A stretch of DNA of 64,000 nucleotides from Streptomyces mutabilis (GTDB lineage: Bacteria; Actinomycetota; Actinomycetes; Streptomycetales; Streptomycetaceae): assembly GCF_014649815.1 (NCBI RefSeq), contig NZ_BMTT01000001.1, positions 62,001 through 126,000 of the forward strand, read 5' to 3'. Positions within the stretch are counted from its first letter, which is position 1. The number at the start of each line of letters is the position of its first letter. The notes beneath the pieces were generated by a model. The model was not told the origin of the DNA. It made no database searches and was given only the letters and a program-made list of their open reading frames with translations. Made by a program: the position numbers and the translations under genes. Shown piece after piece: positions 15,659-24,951 of the stretch.

Positions 15659-16708
15659 TCACTGCGCCTCTGTGTCGACCCTCACACGTGCGGCGATCGG
15701 GAGGTGGTCGCTGCCGGTGGCCGGGAGCGTCCAACTGGTCGTCGGCTCGACGCCCGAGACCAGGATCTGGTCGATGCGGGCCATCGGGAAGGCCGCCGGC
15801 CAGCTGAAGCCGAAGCCGTCGCCGACGGCGCCCTGCGGGGAGCGCATCTGGGAGGTGATGGCGGTGAGGGCGCGGTCGTTCATGGTGCCGTTGAGGTCGC
15901 CGAGCAGGATCTTGCGCTCCAGCTTCTCGTCGGCGATGGCCTCGCCGAGGGCGTTGGCGCTCTTGTCCCGCTGCCGGGCGGTGAAGCCGGCCTCCAGCTT
16001 CACCCGTACGGAGGGCAGGTGGGCGACGTACACCGCGACCGGCCCGGAGGGCGTGGCGACGGTGGCGCGCATGGCGCGCTTCCAGCCCAGCTCGATGTCG
16101 ACGGCCTCAACGTCGCTGAGCGGGTACTTGCTCCACAGCCCGACCGTGCCGACGACGGCGTGGTGCGGGTACTTCGCCTCCAGCGCCTTCTCGTACGTCG
16201 GCACCGCGGTCGCCTTCAGCTCCTCCAGAGCCATCACGTCCGCTCCGGAGGCGGCCACGGCGCGGGCGGTGCCGGCCGGATCGGCGTTGTCGGCGTTGAC
16301 GTTGTGCGTGGCCACCGTGAGGTCGCCGCCGGAGCCGGTCTTGTCGAAGAGGAGGCCGCCGAAGAGATTGAGCCACACGCTCACCGGCAGTACCAGCGCG
16401 ATCAGCGCCGTCGCCGACTTGCGGGCGAGCGCGATCACCAGCAGGACGGGGATCAGCAGGCCGAACCACGGCAGGAAGGTCTCGGTGAGGCTGCCGAGGT
16501 TGCCGATGGCGTTCGGGATGTGGGAGTGGGCCGCCATGACGATCGCCAGGACGACCGCCACCGTCGCGGTGATCAGACCCCGGCGCCAGATCCGCCGGTC
16601 GCCTCGCCAACCGGTGACGGCCCGGTCGTACAGGCGCCGGATCCGGGTGGTCCGGCGCTCGGGCCCCGAGTCGTCGTCCGTCTCCGTGATGTACGCCTGC
16701 TGCGCCAT
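15659..16708 (-). CDS. Membrane endonuclease/exonuclease/phosphatase-family protein (VanJ-like)
   Basis: This 349-residue protein has three N-terminal membrane helices (about residues 42-120: LITATVAVVLAIVMAAH, WFGLLIPVLLVIAL, ALIALVLPVSVWLNLFGGLL) and an extracytoplasmic EEP phosphatase domain. Domain motifs are THNVNADN, ALEELKA (metal-binding Glu), ILLGDLNGT, and IDQILVSG plus GSDHLPI at the C-terminus. The layout matches Streptomyces VanJ and its relatives, implicated in teicoplanin resistance, probably as undecaprenyl pyrophosphate phosphatases. Here the function is inferred from fold and topology. A Shine-Dalgarno, GAGGCGACGGT, precedes the ATG. It is divergent from panB. Confidence 0.8.
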   Translation of the reverse strand: MAQQAYITETDDDSGPERRTTRIRRLYDRAVTGWRGDRRIWRRGLITATVAVVLAIVMAAHSHIPNAIGNLGSLTETFLPWFGLLIPVLLVIALARKSATALIALVLPVSVWLNLFGGLLFDKTGSGGDLTVATHNVNADNADPAGTARAVAASGADVMALEELKATAVPTYEKALEAKYPHHAVVGTVGLWSKYPLSDVEAVDIELGWKRAMRATVATPSGPVAVYVAHLPSVRVKLEAGFTARQRDKSANALGEAIADEKLERKILLGDLNGTMNDRALTAITSQMRSPQGAVGDGFGFSWPAAFPMARIDQILVSGVEPTTSWTLPATGSDHLPIAARVRVDTEAQ

Positions 16709-17020
16709 ACCGTCGCCTCACTGCCTGCCGTGCACACCGTCGCCCCCCGTGACTCAGCACCCTAGGGGATGATCGGTTCCTTTCCTGCCGTCCCTCGACG
16801 GCCGTACGGGCACGAGGACGTACGAGTCCCCGTCCGGAGTTCCGAACCCCGCCCTCCTGGACCGCTCTGTGACAGAACGATCACATTCGCCCCACTCGGC
16901 ACGACGGATCGGGGGCCGGGAGGAGGGTCCCCTAGCCGCCGGGGCGCGGGAAGTGCCACCATGGAAGGGATCCGGGGACGCCGTGAGGGCGCCTCGAGAT
17001 GACTTGAAGGAGCCGTTGCC
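16709..17020. other. 312-bp divergent intergenic region (VanJ-like / panB)
   Basis: No gene is supported. The region must carry promoters in both directions. I see no recognisable operator beyond scattered CCTAGGGGA/GTCCCCTAG-like sequences about 160 bp apart. Confidence 0.4.
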
Positions 17021-17896
17021 ATGACGCAGCTTTCGGCTGCCCAGACGCCACAGAGCCGCCCTGCCGACGGGAGCAAGGCGCTGTACGGGGGCAAGAGCAA
17101 CCGTCGTATCACCGTCCGGGACATCGCCGCCGCCAAGGAGCGCGGCGAGAAGTGGCCCATGCTCACCGCCTACGACGCGATGACCGCGTCCGTCTTCGAC
17201 GAGGCCGGCATCCCGGTCATGCTCGTCGGCGACTCCGCGGGCAACTGTCACCTCGGCTACGACACCACCGTGCCGGTCACCCTCGACGAGATGACCATGC
17301 TGTCCGCGGCCGTCGTCCGCGGCACCTCGCGTGCCCTGGTCGTCGGCGACCTGCCCTTCGGTTCCTACCAGGAGGGCCCGGTGCAGGCGCTGCGCTCGGC
17401 GACCCGGCTGGTGAAGGAGGCCGGGGTCGGGGCGGTCAAGCTGGAGGGCGGCGAGCGCTCGCACCGGCAGATCGAGCTGCTGGTCGAGTCCGGCATCCCG
17501 GTGATGGCGCACATCGGCCTCACCCCGCAGTCCGTCAACGCCATGGGCTACCGGGTGCAGGGCCGGGGCGAGGAGGCGGCCCAGCAGCTGCTGCGCGACG
17601 CCAAGGCCGTGCAGGACGCGGGCGCCTTCGCGGTCGTCCTGGAGCTGGTACCGGCCGAGCTGGCCGCCGAGGTGACGCGGTCGCTGCACATCCCGACGGT
17701 CGGTATCGGCGCCGGACCCGACACCGACGCCCAGGTGCTGGTGTGGACCGACATGCTCGGGCTGACCGGCGGCCGGGTGCCGAAGTTCGTGAAGAAGTAC
17801 GCCGACCTGCGCCAGGTCATCGGCGACGCGGCCAAGTCCTTCGCCGAGGACGTTGTCGGCGGAACGTTCCCGCAGGACGAGCACTCCGTCCACTGA
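17021..17896 (+). CDS. panB: 3-methyl-2-oxobutanoate hydroxymethyltransferase
   Basis: PanB converts alpha-ketoisovalerate and methylene-tetrahydrofolate to ketopantoate, the first step toward pantothenate and CoA. The 291 residues form a TIM barrel with family motifs [36 protein letters not shown] (metal-binding Asp), [32 protein letters not shown]-like sequence near residue 165 and [15 protein letters not shown]. An N-terminal tail of about 30 residues is typical of actinobacterial PanB. A Shine-Dalgarno, GAAGGAG, precedes the ATG. A strong hairpin terminator follows, so it is probably monocistronic. Confidence 0.97.
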   Translation: MTQLSAAQTPQSRPADGSKALYGGKSNRRITVRDIAAAKERGEKWPMLTAYDAMTASVFDEAGIPVMLVGDSAGNCHLGYDTTVPVTLDEMTMLSAAVVRGTSRALVVGDLPFGSYQEGPVQALRSATRLVKEAGVGAVKLEGGERSHRQIELLVESGIPVMAHIGLTPQSVNAMGYRVQGRGEEAAQQLLRDAKAVQDAGAFAVVLELVPAELAAEVTRSLHIPTVGIGAGPDTDAQVLVWTDMLGLTGGRVPKFVKKYADLRQVIGDAAKSFAEDVVGGTFPQDEHSVH

Positions 17897-17914
17897 GCCA
17901 TCGCGGCACCACAC

Positions 17915-17952
17915 ACCGGCCCCGCCGATCTTCCCCCGTCGGCGGGGCCGGT
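17915..17952. terminator. panB terminator
   Basis: A perfect 14-bp stem, ACCGGCCCCGCCGA / TCGGCGGGGCCGGT, with a 10-nt loop, 18 bp after the panB stop. Confidence 0.85.
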
Positions 17953-17966
17953 CCCCGTCTCGGCGG

Positions 17967-18017
17967 TGTCGGTGGGATGTCGGTGCCCGCACCGTGCTGT
18001 CGGCGGGATGTCGGCGG
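17967..18017. repeat. Pair of 19-bp direct repeats upstream of the ABC transporter
   Basis: TGTCGGTGGGATGTCGGTG (17967-17985) and TGTCGGCGGGATGTCGGCG (17999-18017) differ at two positions. Their starts are 32 bp apart, about three helical turns. They end 31 bp before the ABC ATPase start, which suits binding of a regulator on one face of the helix. Confidence 0.5.
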
Positions 18018-18048
18018 TTTGTCGGCAGAGGCTGACAACGTCGTCGGC

Positions 18049-19074
18049 ATGAAGCGAATCGACGACAGCCCCCGGACCGCGGGCAGCGCGGTCACCGTGC
18101 GGGGGCTGGTCAAGCACTACGGCGAGACCAAGGCACTGGACGGCGTCGACCTCGATGTGCGCGAGGGCACCGTGATGGGTGTGCTCGGACCGAACGGGGC
18201 CGGCAAGACCACCCTCGTCCGCATCCTGTCCACCCTCATCACGCCCGACGCCGGCCGGGCGCACGTCGCCGGCTACGACGTCGTACGGCAGCCGCGGCAG
18301 CTGCGGCGCGTGATAGGTCTCACCGGGCAGTACGCGTCCGTGGACGAGAAGCTCCCGGGCCGGGAGAACCTCTACATGATCGGGCGCCTGCTCGACCTGT
18401 CCCGCAAGGACGCCCGCAGGCGGGCCGACGAACTGCTGGAGCGGTTCTCGCTCACCGAGGCCGCCAAGCGGCCCGCGAGGACCTACTCGGGCGGCATGCG
18501 GCGCCGCCTCGACCTCGCCGCCTCCATGATCGGAAATCCGGCGGTGCTGTACCTGGACGAACCCACGACCGGTCTGGACCCGCGCACCCGCAACGAGGTG
18601 TGGGACGAGGTCAAGCGCATGGTCGGCGACGGCGTCACCGTGCTGCTCACCACCCAGTACATGGAGGAGGCCGAGCAGCTCGCCTCCGAGCTGACCGTCG
18701 TGGACCGCGGCAAGGTCATCGCGAACGGCGGCATCGAGGAGCTGAAGGCCAAGGTCGGCGGCCGCGCCCTGCGGGTCCGCCCGGCCGACCCGCTCCAGCT
18801 CCGCCCGCTCGCCTCCCACCTGGACGAGCTGGGCATCACCGGGCTCGCCAGCTCCACCGTGGACACGGAGCGCGGTGCCGTCCTGGTGCCGATCCTCAGC
18901 GACGAGCAGCTGACCGCGGTGGTCGGCGCGGTCACCGCGCGCGGCATCACCGTCTCCTCCGTCACCACCGAACTGCCCAGCCTGGACGAGGTCTTCCTGT
19001 CGCTCACCGGCCACCGCGCCAGTGCCCCGCAGGACCCCGCGCCCGCCGACACCCGCGAGGAGGTCGCCGTATGA
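18049..19074 (+). CDS. ABC transporter ATP-binding protein, DrrA-type exporter
   Basis: The protein has 341 residues. Walker A is GPNGAGKTT, the signature is YSGGMRRRLDLA, Walker B is VLYLDEPTTGLDP, and the switch region is LLTTQYMEEAEQ, where Gln replaces the usual His as in DrrA-like proteins. The additional ~100-residue C-terminal domain, ending in LDEVFLSLTG, is also typical of DrrA, the daunorubicin-resistance ATPase. It energises export of a drug-like compound through the permease encoded by the overlapping next gene (ATGA). The start at 18049 is preceded by repeated TGTCGG sequence and has no strong Shine-Dalgarno. Confidence 0.92.
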   Translation: MKRIDDSPRTAGSAVTVRGLVKHYGETKALDGVDLDVREGTVMGVLGPNGAGKTTLVRILSTLITPDAGRAHVAGYDVVRQPRQLRRVIGLTGQYASVDEKLPGRENLYMIGRLLDLSRKDARRRADELLERFSLTEAAKRPARTYSGGMRRRLDLAASMIGNPAVLYLDEPTTGLDPRTRNEVWDEVKRMVGDGVTVLLTTQYMEEAEQLASELTVVDRGKVIANGGIEELKAKVGGRALRVRPADPLQLRPLASHLDELGITGLASSTVDTERGAVLVPILSDEQLTAVVGAVTARGITVSSVTTELPSLDEVFLSLTGHRASAPQDPAPADTREEVAV

Positions 19075-19901
19075 GCGCCGCCACCCTGACCCCCACTCCC
19101 GCACCCGCACCCACTCCCGACGCCCGGATCTCGCTGCGCGGGCACGTGCGGCACACCGGCGCCCTGGTCCGCCGCAACCTGCTGTGGATCCGCCAGGACC
19201 CGGAGTCGATGTTCGACGCCGTGCTGATGCCGGTCGTCTTCACCCTGCTGTTCGTGTACGTCTTCGGCGGGTCGATCGGCCAGGCCCTGGGCGGCGGCCA
19301 GGACGGCTATGTCCAGTACGTGATCCCCGGCATGATCGCGATGATGAGCATGACGCTGTCCCAGGGCGTCGGCACCGGGTTCAGCCAGGACTTCAACTCC
19401 GGCGTCATGGACCGCTTCCGGTCGCTGCCGATCGGGCGCGGCTCGGTGCTCTTCGCGAAGATCGCGGTGGAGATGCTGCGGATGCTGTTCGCGACGACGG
19501 TGCTGATGGTCGTCGCCGTCCTGGTCGGTTTCGACATCGAGCGCTGGGGCGGTCTGTTCGCGGCCGTGGGCCTGTCGGCGGTGTTCGCCTCGTCGATCAT
19601 GTGGGTGTTCATCACCCTGGGCGTGATCCTCAAAAACGCCCAGTCGGTGCAGGCGATGGGCTTCCTGGTGCTGTTCCCGCTCCAGTTCGGCTCCTCGATC
19701 TTCGCGCCGACGCAGTCGATGCCGGGCTGGCTGCAGGCCTTCACCGACTACAACCCGCTGTCCACGCTCGCCGACGCGGCGCGCGGACTGATGGTCGGCG
19801 GCCCGGTCGCGCACGACCTGTGGATCACGCTGGCCTGGTCGGTGGCGATCACGGCGGTGATGGCGCCGGTCGCCATCCACAAGTTCCGTACGAAGACCTG
19901 A
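19071..19901 (+). CDS. ABC-2 type permease, DrrB-type
   Basis: A 276-residue membrane partner of the preceding ATPase. The N-terminal ~30 residues are Pro/Thr-rich, followed by a cytoplasmic HTGALVRRNLLWIRQDPESM segment that precedes helix 1. Six hydrophobic segments follow (for example AVLMPVVFTLLFVYVFGG, YVIPGMIAMMSMTLSQGV, MLFATTVLMVVAVLVGF). The central FRSLPIGRGSVLFAKI and the PLQFGSSIFAPTQSMPGWLQ loop are ABC-2 family signatures. The start codon overlaps the ATPase stop by 4 nt. The substrate is unknown; the gene converges on the AfsR-type regulator gene, which may or may not be related. Confidence 0.92.
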   Translation: MSAATLTPTPAPAPTPDARISLRGHVRHTGALVRRNLLWIRQDPESMFDAVLMPVVFTLLFVYVFGGSIGQALGGGQDGYVQYVIPGMIAMMSMTLSQGVGTGFSQDFNSGVMDRFRSLPIGRGSVLFAKIAVEMLRMLFATTVLMVVAVLVGFDIERWGGLFAAVGLSAVFASSIMWVFITLGVILKNAQSVQAMGFLVLFPLQFGSSIFAPTQSMPGWLQAFTDYNPLSTLADAARGLMVGGPVAHDLWITLAWSVAITAVMAPVAIHKFRTKT

Positions 19902-19933
19902 CCGGGCCGGCACGGACGGCCGCGGGTCCCGGG

Positions 19934-22900
19934 TCAGACGAGGACGAGGGCCTCCCGCGGGGAGAGGCCGTCGCCCTCGGCGTACGCGGCGTGGTACGCC
20001 TCGGCGTCGAGCACCTCGCGGACCCGCCCGGTGGCCCGGGCGCGTGCGTCCCGCTCCAGGCCCATCGAGACGTGCTCCGGGGGCAGCATCGCGTCGGCGG
20101 CGCCGATGCAGCGCGCGGCGTCGGCGGCCCGGCGCCCGCCGTCCACGCGGGCCAGCGCCATCGCGGCGATGGTCAGGCAGCCGGAGCGCATGTGCGGGGC
20201 GATGGCCGCGGACAGCGGGTCCTCGGCCCGCTCCAGCGCCTTGCGGACCTTGTCGAGGCACTCCTCGTGCCGGTCCTCCAGCGTCGCGATCCACGCCTCG
20301 GCGGCGAGGATGAAGGCGTCGAAGACGATGAAGTGCGAGATGGCGAAGTCCCGGCGCAGCAGCCGTAGCTGCACCCGTGCCTCGGCGGTCCGGCCGGTCA
20401 TGCCGAGCCAGCCGGCGAGGAAGAGCCGGGCGGCCGGCATGGCGCCGCTGTGCCCCGCGCCGTCGGTGCGGTCGATCACGGCGTACAGGATGCGCTCACC
20501 CTCCTCGCCCTCGCCCGCCTCCAGCAGCACACTGCCGAGGCGGGCCTCCAGGACGTCGACGTGGGCGTGCGCGCCGAGCCGCTCGGCGTGCTGCGCGGCG
20601 GCCCGGTAGTCGGCGGCGGCGAGCTGGAACTCGCCCTTGCGCTCCCGGGCCTCGGCGCGGGCGGCAAGGGCCTCGGCGGTGCCCCAGGCGTCGCCGAGGC
20701 GGCGGTAGATCTCCAGCGCCTCGTCGGCGTCACTGGTGGCGTCGCCCGCCCACTCGGTGCGGTTGGCGAGGAAGTTGGCGCGCATCTGGAGGCTGCCGGC
20801 CAGCGCCCAGTCGTATCCCGGCGTCTCGCGGCAGGTGCGCACGGCTCCGTCCATGATCTCGCGCAGCCGCACCATGTCGCCGGAGAGCATCACGGCGAAG
20901 AACCAGAGCAGGCCGGGAGGGAAGCAGGTCTGGGGCATGCCCGGTTCGTACGTGACGGCGATGGCGCGCAGCTTCCGCTTGGCCGCCGGGCTCTGCCAGG
21001 CGTCCAGCTCGGTGTCCATGCAGGCGAGATGGGCCAGGTGGACGCCTCGGCGGGCCTCGGCGAGCACTTCACCGGTCATCGGGGGCGGGGCGGACGTGCA
21101 CCGCTCCCACACCGGCTCGGCGCGGCGGACCGGCTCGGCGAACGGGTCCGGACCGAGGGTCATGACCTCGCTGAACCAGTTCCGCGCCTCCACCCGCATG
21201 TCGCGCATCTGCCAGTACCAGACCAGCGACAGGGACAGGCTGAGCGCCTCCTGCTCGTCGCGCTCGGCGATGGCGTGGCGCAGGGCGGTGCGCAGGTTCT
21301 CGTACTCGCGCTCCAGCCGCTCGATGGCGGCGAGCTGTCGCGGGCCGCGCAGCAACGGGTCCGTGGTGCGGGCGAGTTCCCGGTAGTACGTCAGGTGTGC
21401 GCGCTCGGCGGCGGGTCGGCCGCCGGACTCGTCGAGGCGTTCGCCGGCGTACTCGGCGACGGTCTCCAGGAGCCGGTAGCGCATCCCGTCGCTCCCGGAC
21501 GGCGCGGCCACGACCAGGGACTTGTCGACGAGGGAGCCGAGCGCGTCCAGGGCGGCGGGCCCGCACACGGCCTCGGCGGCGGCGAGGTCGCAGCCGCCCG
21601 CGAAGACGGACAGGCGGCGCAGCACCTCCCGCTCCTCCTCGTCGAGCAGGTCCCAGGACCAGTCGACGACGGCGCGCAGGGTCTGCTGGCGGGGCAGGAC
21701 GGTGCGGCTGCCGGAGGTGAGCAGGCGGAAGCGGTCGTCGAGGCGGTCGGCGATCTGGCGCGGGGTCAGCATCCGCAGCCGGGCGGCGGCCAGTTCGATG
21801 GCGAGCGGCAGTCCGTCGAGGCGGCGGCAGATCTCGGCGCAGGCGTCCGCGGTCTCCTCGTCGGCGTCGGGGCGGAAGCCGGGGCTGGCGGCGGCGCCCC
21901 GGTCGGCGAGCAGCCGCAGCGCGGCCGGTTCGGGCAGCGGCTCCACCGGGCGCAGCAGCTCCCCCGGTACGCCGAGGGGTTCCCGGCTGGTGGCGAGGAC
22001 GGTGAGGTTCGGACAGCGGGCGAGCAGTTCCTCGGCGAGGCGGGCGGCGGCGTCGACGACGTGCTCGCAGTTGTCCAGGACGATCAGCATGTGGCGGCGG
22101 CCGCAGTGCTCGACGAGGCGCTCGACCGCGGTGGCCTGCCGGTCGGTGGCGGCGACGGCCCGCATCTCCTCCGCGCCGGCGCCGTACAGCACGGTCTCGC
22201 GGGCGCCCAGCGCGGTCAGCACGGCCTCCGGCACGGCGTCGGGGCCGTCGACGGGCGCGAGTTCGGCCAGCCAGGCACCGTCCCGTGCCGGGTCGCCGGC
22301 GCCCTCGGCGGCCTCCTGCGACAACCGGGTCTTGCCGGCGCCGCCGGGCCCGAGGAGGGTGACGAGGCGGGTGGCGGCCAGGTCGGCGCGGAGGGCGGCC
22401 AGGTCGGCGTCCCGGCCGACGAAGGAGGTGAGCCGGGCTCGCAGGTTGCCGCGGGGGCGGGGCGCCGACACGGTGGCGCAAGCCTGGGCCTCAGGGCCCG
22501 GCGGCGCCGTGGGGCCGGCGGAGGCCGAAGCGGCGGGCGACGTGGTGCGGGCGGGGGCCGCGGGGTGGGCCTGTGCCGACGGGTGGGCGGCGGACACACC
22601 GGTACCGGCGGACGGGGAGGCGGCACCGGCGGAGCCGGCGGACGCCGGACAGGCGGCGCCCGCGACGGACGGCGTGAGTTCGGCGGAGGCGTCCGGCGCG
22701 GCGGAGCCCTCAGGTCCGGTGGGCGCGGCGGGCGTCCCCGGCGGTCCGGCCAAGGGCGCGGGTCCGGTGGGACTCTCGGGCGGGCCGGGATTCAGCAACT
22801 GTCCGTGCAGTGCCCGCAGTTCGGGGCCGGGGTCGGCGCCGAGCCGGTCCGCGAGCAGCCGTCGTACGTCCTCGTAGGCGGCCAGCGCCTCGGCGGTGCG

Positions 22901-23512
22901 GCCGGTGTCGCGCAGGGCGCGCAGCCGCAGGGCCTGGAGCGGCTCGTCCAGGGGGTGGCCGTCGCACAGCGCGGTGAGCTCGGGCAGGGAGTGCTCGGCC
23001 TGCCCGAGGTCCAGCGCGGCGGTGTGGCGGGCCCGCAGGACGTCCAGGTGCCGGGTCTCCCAACGGGCCGCCTCCGCGGTGCGGTCGGGCAGGTCGGCGA
23101 GGGCGGGGGCACACCACAGGCCGAGGGCGTCGTCGAGCACGGCGGCGGCCTTGGCGGGGTCGCCGTCGGCGAGGGCGCGGGTGCCCTCGCCCGCCAGCCG
23201 GTCGAAGCGGTGCAGGTCGGTGTCCTCGGGGCCGGCGGTGAGCCGGTAGCCGCCGTCGGCCGAGACGACCGCGTCCGCCCCGAGGGCCCGGCGCAGCCGC
23301 CCGACCAGCGCCTGCAGCGCGCCCGGCGCGTCGGCGGGCGGGTCGCCGGCCCACACCTCCTCCACCAGCAGTCCCGCGGGCACGGTGCGGCCGGCCCTGA
23401 GCGCGAGCACGGTCAGCAGTGCGCGCAGCCGCGCCCCGCCGACCGGGACGGCCGTGCCGTCGGAGCGGAGTACCTGTGTGGTGCCGAGGATGCGATAGCG
23501 CACGGGGTCCAT
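19934..23512 (-). CDS. AfsR/SARP-family transcriptional regulator with NB-ARC-type ATPase and TPR region
   Basis: The domains of this 1,192-residue regulator run in this order. A winged-helix OmpR-like DNA-binding domain (1-95) is followed by a bacterial transcriptional activation domain (about 97-245). A very low-complexity Ala/Pro/Ser/Gly linker (about 250-350) leads to a STAND/NB-ARC ATPase with Walker A LLGPGGAGKTRL near 387 and Walker B MLIVLDNCEH near 476. A TPR-rich C-terminal half (about 700-1190) completes it. This is the AfsR layout: ligand or partner sensing controls SARP binding to direct repeats. Targets are unknown; the neighbouring DrrAB-type exporter is a candidate. GGGGA precedes the ATG. 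Confidence 0.93.
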   Translation of the reverse strand: MDPVRYRILGTTQVLRSDGTAVPVGGARLRALLTVLALRAGRTVPAGLLVEEVWAGDPPADAPGALQALVGRLRRALGADAVVSADGGYRLTAGPEDTDLHRFDRLAGEGTRALADGDPAKAAAVLDDALGLWCAPALADLPDRTAEAARWETRHLDVLRARHTAALDLGQAEHSLPELTALCDGHPLDEPLQALRLRALRDTGRTAEALAAYEDVRRLLADRLGADPGPELRALHGQLLNPGPPESPTGPAPLAGPPGTPAAPTGPEGSAAPDASAELTPSVAGAACPASAGSAGAASPSAGTGVSAAHPSAQAHPAAPARTTSPAASASAGPTAPPGPEAQACATVSAPRPRGNLRARLTSFVGRDADLAALRADLAATRLVTLLGPGGAGKTRLSQEAAEGAGDPARDGAWLAELAPVDGPDAVPEAVLTALGARETVLYGAGAEEMRAVAATDRQATAVERLVEHCGRRHMLIVLDNCEHVVDAAARLAEELLARCPNLTVLATSREPLGVPGELLRPVEPLPEPAALRLLADRGAAASPGFRPDADEETADACAEICRRLDGLPLAIELAAARLRMLTPRQIADRLDDRFRLLTSGSRTVLPRQQTLRAVVDWSWDLLDEEEREVLRRLSVFAGGCDLAAAEAVCGPAALDALGSLVDKSLVVAAPSGSDGMRYRLLETVAEYAGERLDESGGRPAAERAHLTYYRELARTTDPLLRGPRQLAAIERLEREYENLRTALRHAIAERDEQEALSLSLSLVWYWQMRDMRVEARNWFSEVMTLGPDPFAEPVRRAEPVWERCTSAPPPMTGEVLAEARRGVHLAHLACMDTELDAWQSPAAKRKLRAIAVTYEPGMPQTCFPPGLLWFFAVMLSGDMVRLREIMDGAVRTCRETPGYDWALAGSLQMRANFLANRTEWAGDATSDADEALEIYRRLGDAWGTAEALAARAEARERKGEFQLAAADYRAAAQHAERLGAHAHVDVLEARLGSVLLEAGEGEEGERILYAVIDRTDGAGHSGAMPAARLFLAGWLGMTGRTAEARVQLRLLRRDFAISHFIVFDAFILAAEAWIATLEDRHEECLDKVRKALERAEDPLSAAIAPHMRSGCLTIAAMALARVDGGRRAADAARCIGAADAMLPPEHVSMGLERDARARATGRVREVLDAEAYHAAYAEGDGLSPREALVLV

Positions 23513-23896
23513 TGTCCCCGTTGCCGTCGGAGCCGGTCACGAGGTTCTGCCGGTGCGGCGTGTGGGCTTGCCGGTCGCCGGGGACGCGGGGCCGGCGGGC
23601 CGCGGGACGCGGCGCAGCCGACGGACCGGGCGAGGCGCGGACGGGCGAGGCACGGACGGGCGACGGACCGCGAGAACGCAGGACCGGCGACGGACCACCG
23701 GGAACGGGACGGTCGACGGAACGCGGGGAACACGTGCCGGAAGCCGCGGGGCCACCGGTCCGCGGGGCCCCGTGGCCGGCCTCGCCCGGAACCTCCCGCC
23801 GACCGCGAGACGTTCTCCCGGTGCGCCCGGTACGGTCGGGCAGTCCCCGCGGGTCCCGCCGGCCGGGTCCGCACGCCGAAAAGCCCAGGGAGCCCC
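23513..23896. other. 384-bp divergent region with GC-rich tandem repeats
   Basis: No gene is supported. The region includes tandem 15-bp units at 23628-23668 (GGGCGAGGCGCGGAC, GGGCGAGGCACGGAC and a partial third) and other GGACCG-rich repetition. Promoters of the AfsR-type gene and the M50 protease gene must lie here. Confidence 0.4.
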
Positions 23897-24694
23897 ATGA
23901 CCACCGCCCCCGTCCACCGGAGCGACCGGCGGATCAGTCCCGTGTTCCTCGGGATCGTCGCCGTCACCGCGGTCACGGGCTGGGCCACCTGGACCGGGTT
24001 CGCCGAGCAGCCGGGCGTGGCCGTGTTCCTGTTCGTGACGGGCGCCTGGGTCGTGTCGCTGTGCCTGCACGAGTACGCGCACGCGCGCACCGCCCTGCAC
24101 AGCGGGGACATCTCGGTCGGCGCGAAGGGCTACCTCACGCTGAACCCGGTGAAGTACACGCACGCCCTGCTGAGCATCGTGCTCCCGGTGCTGTTCGTGA
24201 TCATGGGCGGGATCGGTCTGCCCGGTGGTGCCGTCTTCATCGAGCGCGGGCGCATCCGGGGACGTTGGCGGCACAGTCTGATCTCGGCCGCGGGGCCGCT
24301 GACGAACGTGCTGTTCGCGATCGTCTGCACGGCGCCGTTCTGGCTGGACGCGCTGGACGGCGTACCGCGCGACTTCCGGCTGGCGCTGGCCTTCCTGGCG
24401 CTGCTCCAGGTCACGGCCGCGATCCTGAACTTCCTGCCGGTGCCGGGCCTGGACGGCTACGGGGTGATCGAGCCCTGGCTGTCGTACAACGTGCGGCGGC
24501 AGGTGGAGCCGCTGGCGCCGTTCGGACTGCTGATCGTGTTCGCGCTGCTGTGGATCCCGGCGGTCAACGGCGTGTTCTTCGACGCGATCGACGCGATCCT
24601 GCGTTCCCTCGGGATCGGCGAGATCGACACCTACTGCGGTTTCGAGCTGTACCGCTTCTGGCAGACGGACGAGCTGTGCACCGTCAGCCCGTGA
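23897..24694 (+). CDS. Site-2-protease-like M50 membrane metallopeptidase
   Basis: This 265-residue polytopic membrane protein has the zinc motif HEYAH (LCLHEYAHARTAL, about residue 58) and the second metal-ligand motif PGLDGYG near residue 182, both typical of M50 peptidases. Five to six hydrophobic segments place the active site within the membrane. There is no PDZ domain, so it belongs to the minimal Rip/S2P class and not to the RseP type. The likely role is intramembrane cleavage of a regulator or small membrane protein. AGGGAG precedes the ATG. Its last 11 bp overlap the convergent small membrane protein gene. Confidence 0.88.
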   Translation: MTTAPVHRSDRRISPVFLGIVAVTAVTGWATWTGFAEQPGVAVFLFVTGAWVVSLCLHEYAHARTALHSGDISVGAKGYLTLNPVKYTHALLSIVLPVLFVIMGGIGLPGGAVFIERGRIRGRWRHSLISAAGPLTNVLFAIVCTAPFWLDALDGVPRDFRLALAFLALLQVTAAILNFLPVPGLDGYGVIEPWLSYNVRRQVEPLAPFGLLIVFALLWIPAVNGVFFDAIDAILRSLGIGEIDTYCGFELYRFWQTDELCTVSP

Positions 24695-24875
24695 CGGACG
24701 TGGCACGCCGGGCGTCGCGGCCCCGCTTGACGTAGTACCAGCACATGTTGGACGACACACCGGACAGCAGCACCCACACGACGCCGATCACGACACTGCC
24801 CTGCACGAAGGAGACGACGGCGGCGGCCACCGCGAGGACGCAGACGACCAGGGCGTAGAGGGCGAGGCGGGGCAT
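24684..24875 (-). CDS. Small two-helix membrane protein
   Basis: The 63-residue protein has two predicted transmembrane helices (ALYALVVCVLAVAAAVVSF and GSVVIGVVWVLLSGVSSNMCW) and a positively charged C-terminus (YYVKRGRDARRATSVTG). I do not recognise the family; such proteins are common in streptomycetes. CAGGAGC precedes the ATG. It overlaps the end of the convergent M50 protease gene by 11 bp. Confidence 0.75.
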   Translation of the reverse strand: MPRLALYALVVCVLAVAAAVVSFVQGSVVIGVVWVLLSGVSSNMCWYYVKRGRDARRATSVTG

Positions 24876-24951
24876 GGGGCGGGCTCCTGTCGGGGGACAC
24901 GTGCGGGTACTGCGCCGGCGCGGCCGGCACCCACCAGTGTCCCCCATCGCC

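Noticed and set aside
20450-24694. A 1,414-codon plus-strand frame covering the AfsR-type gene
   Set aside because: Its body is Gly/Val/Ala/Gln-rich antisense of the AfsR-type regulator. Only the last 265 codons, the M50 protease, are genuine.
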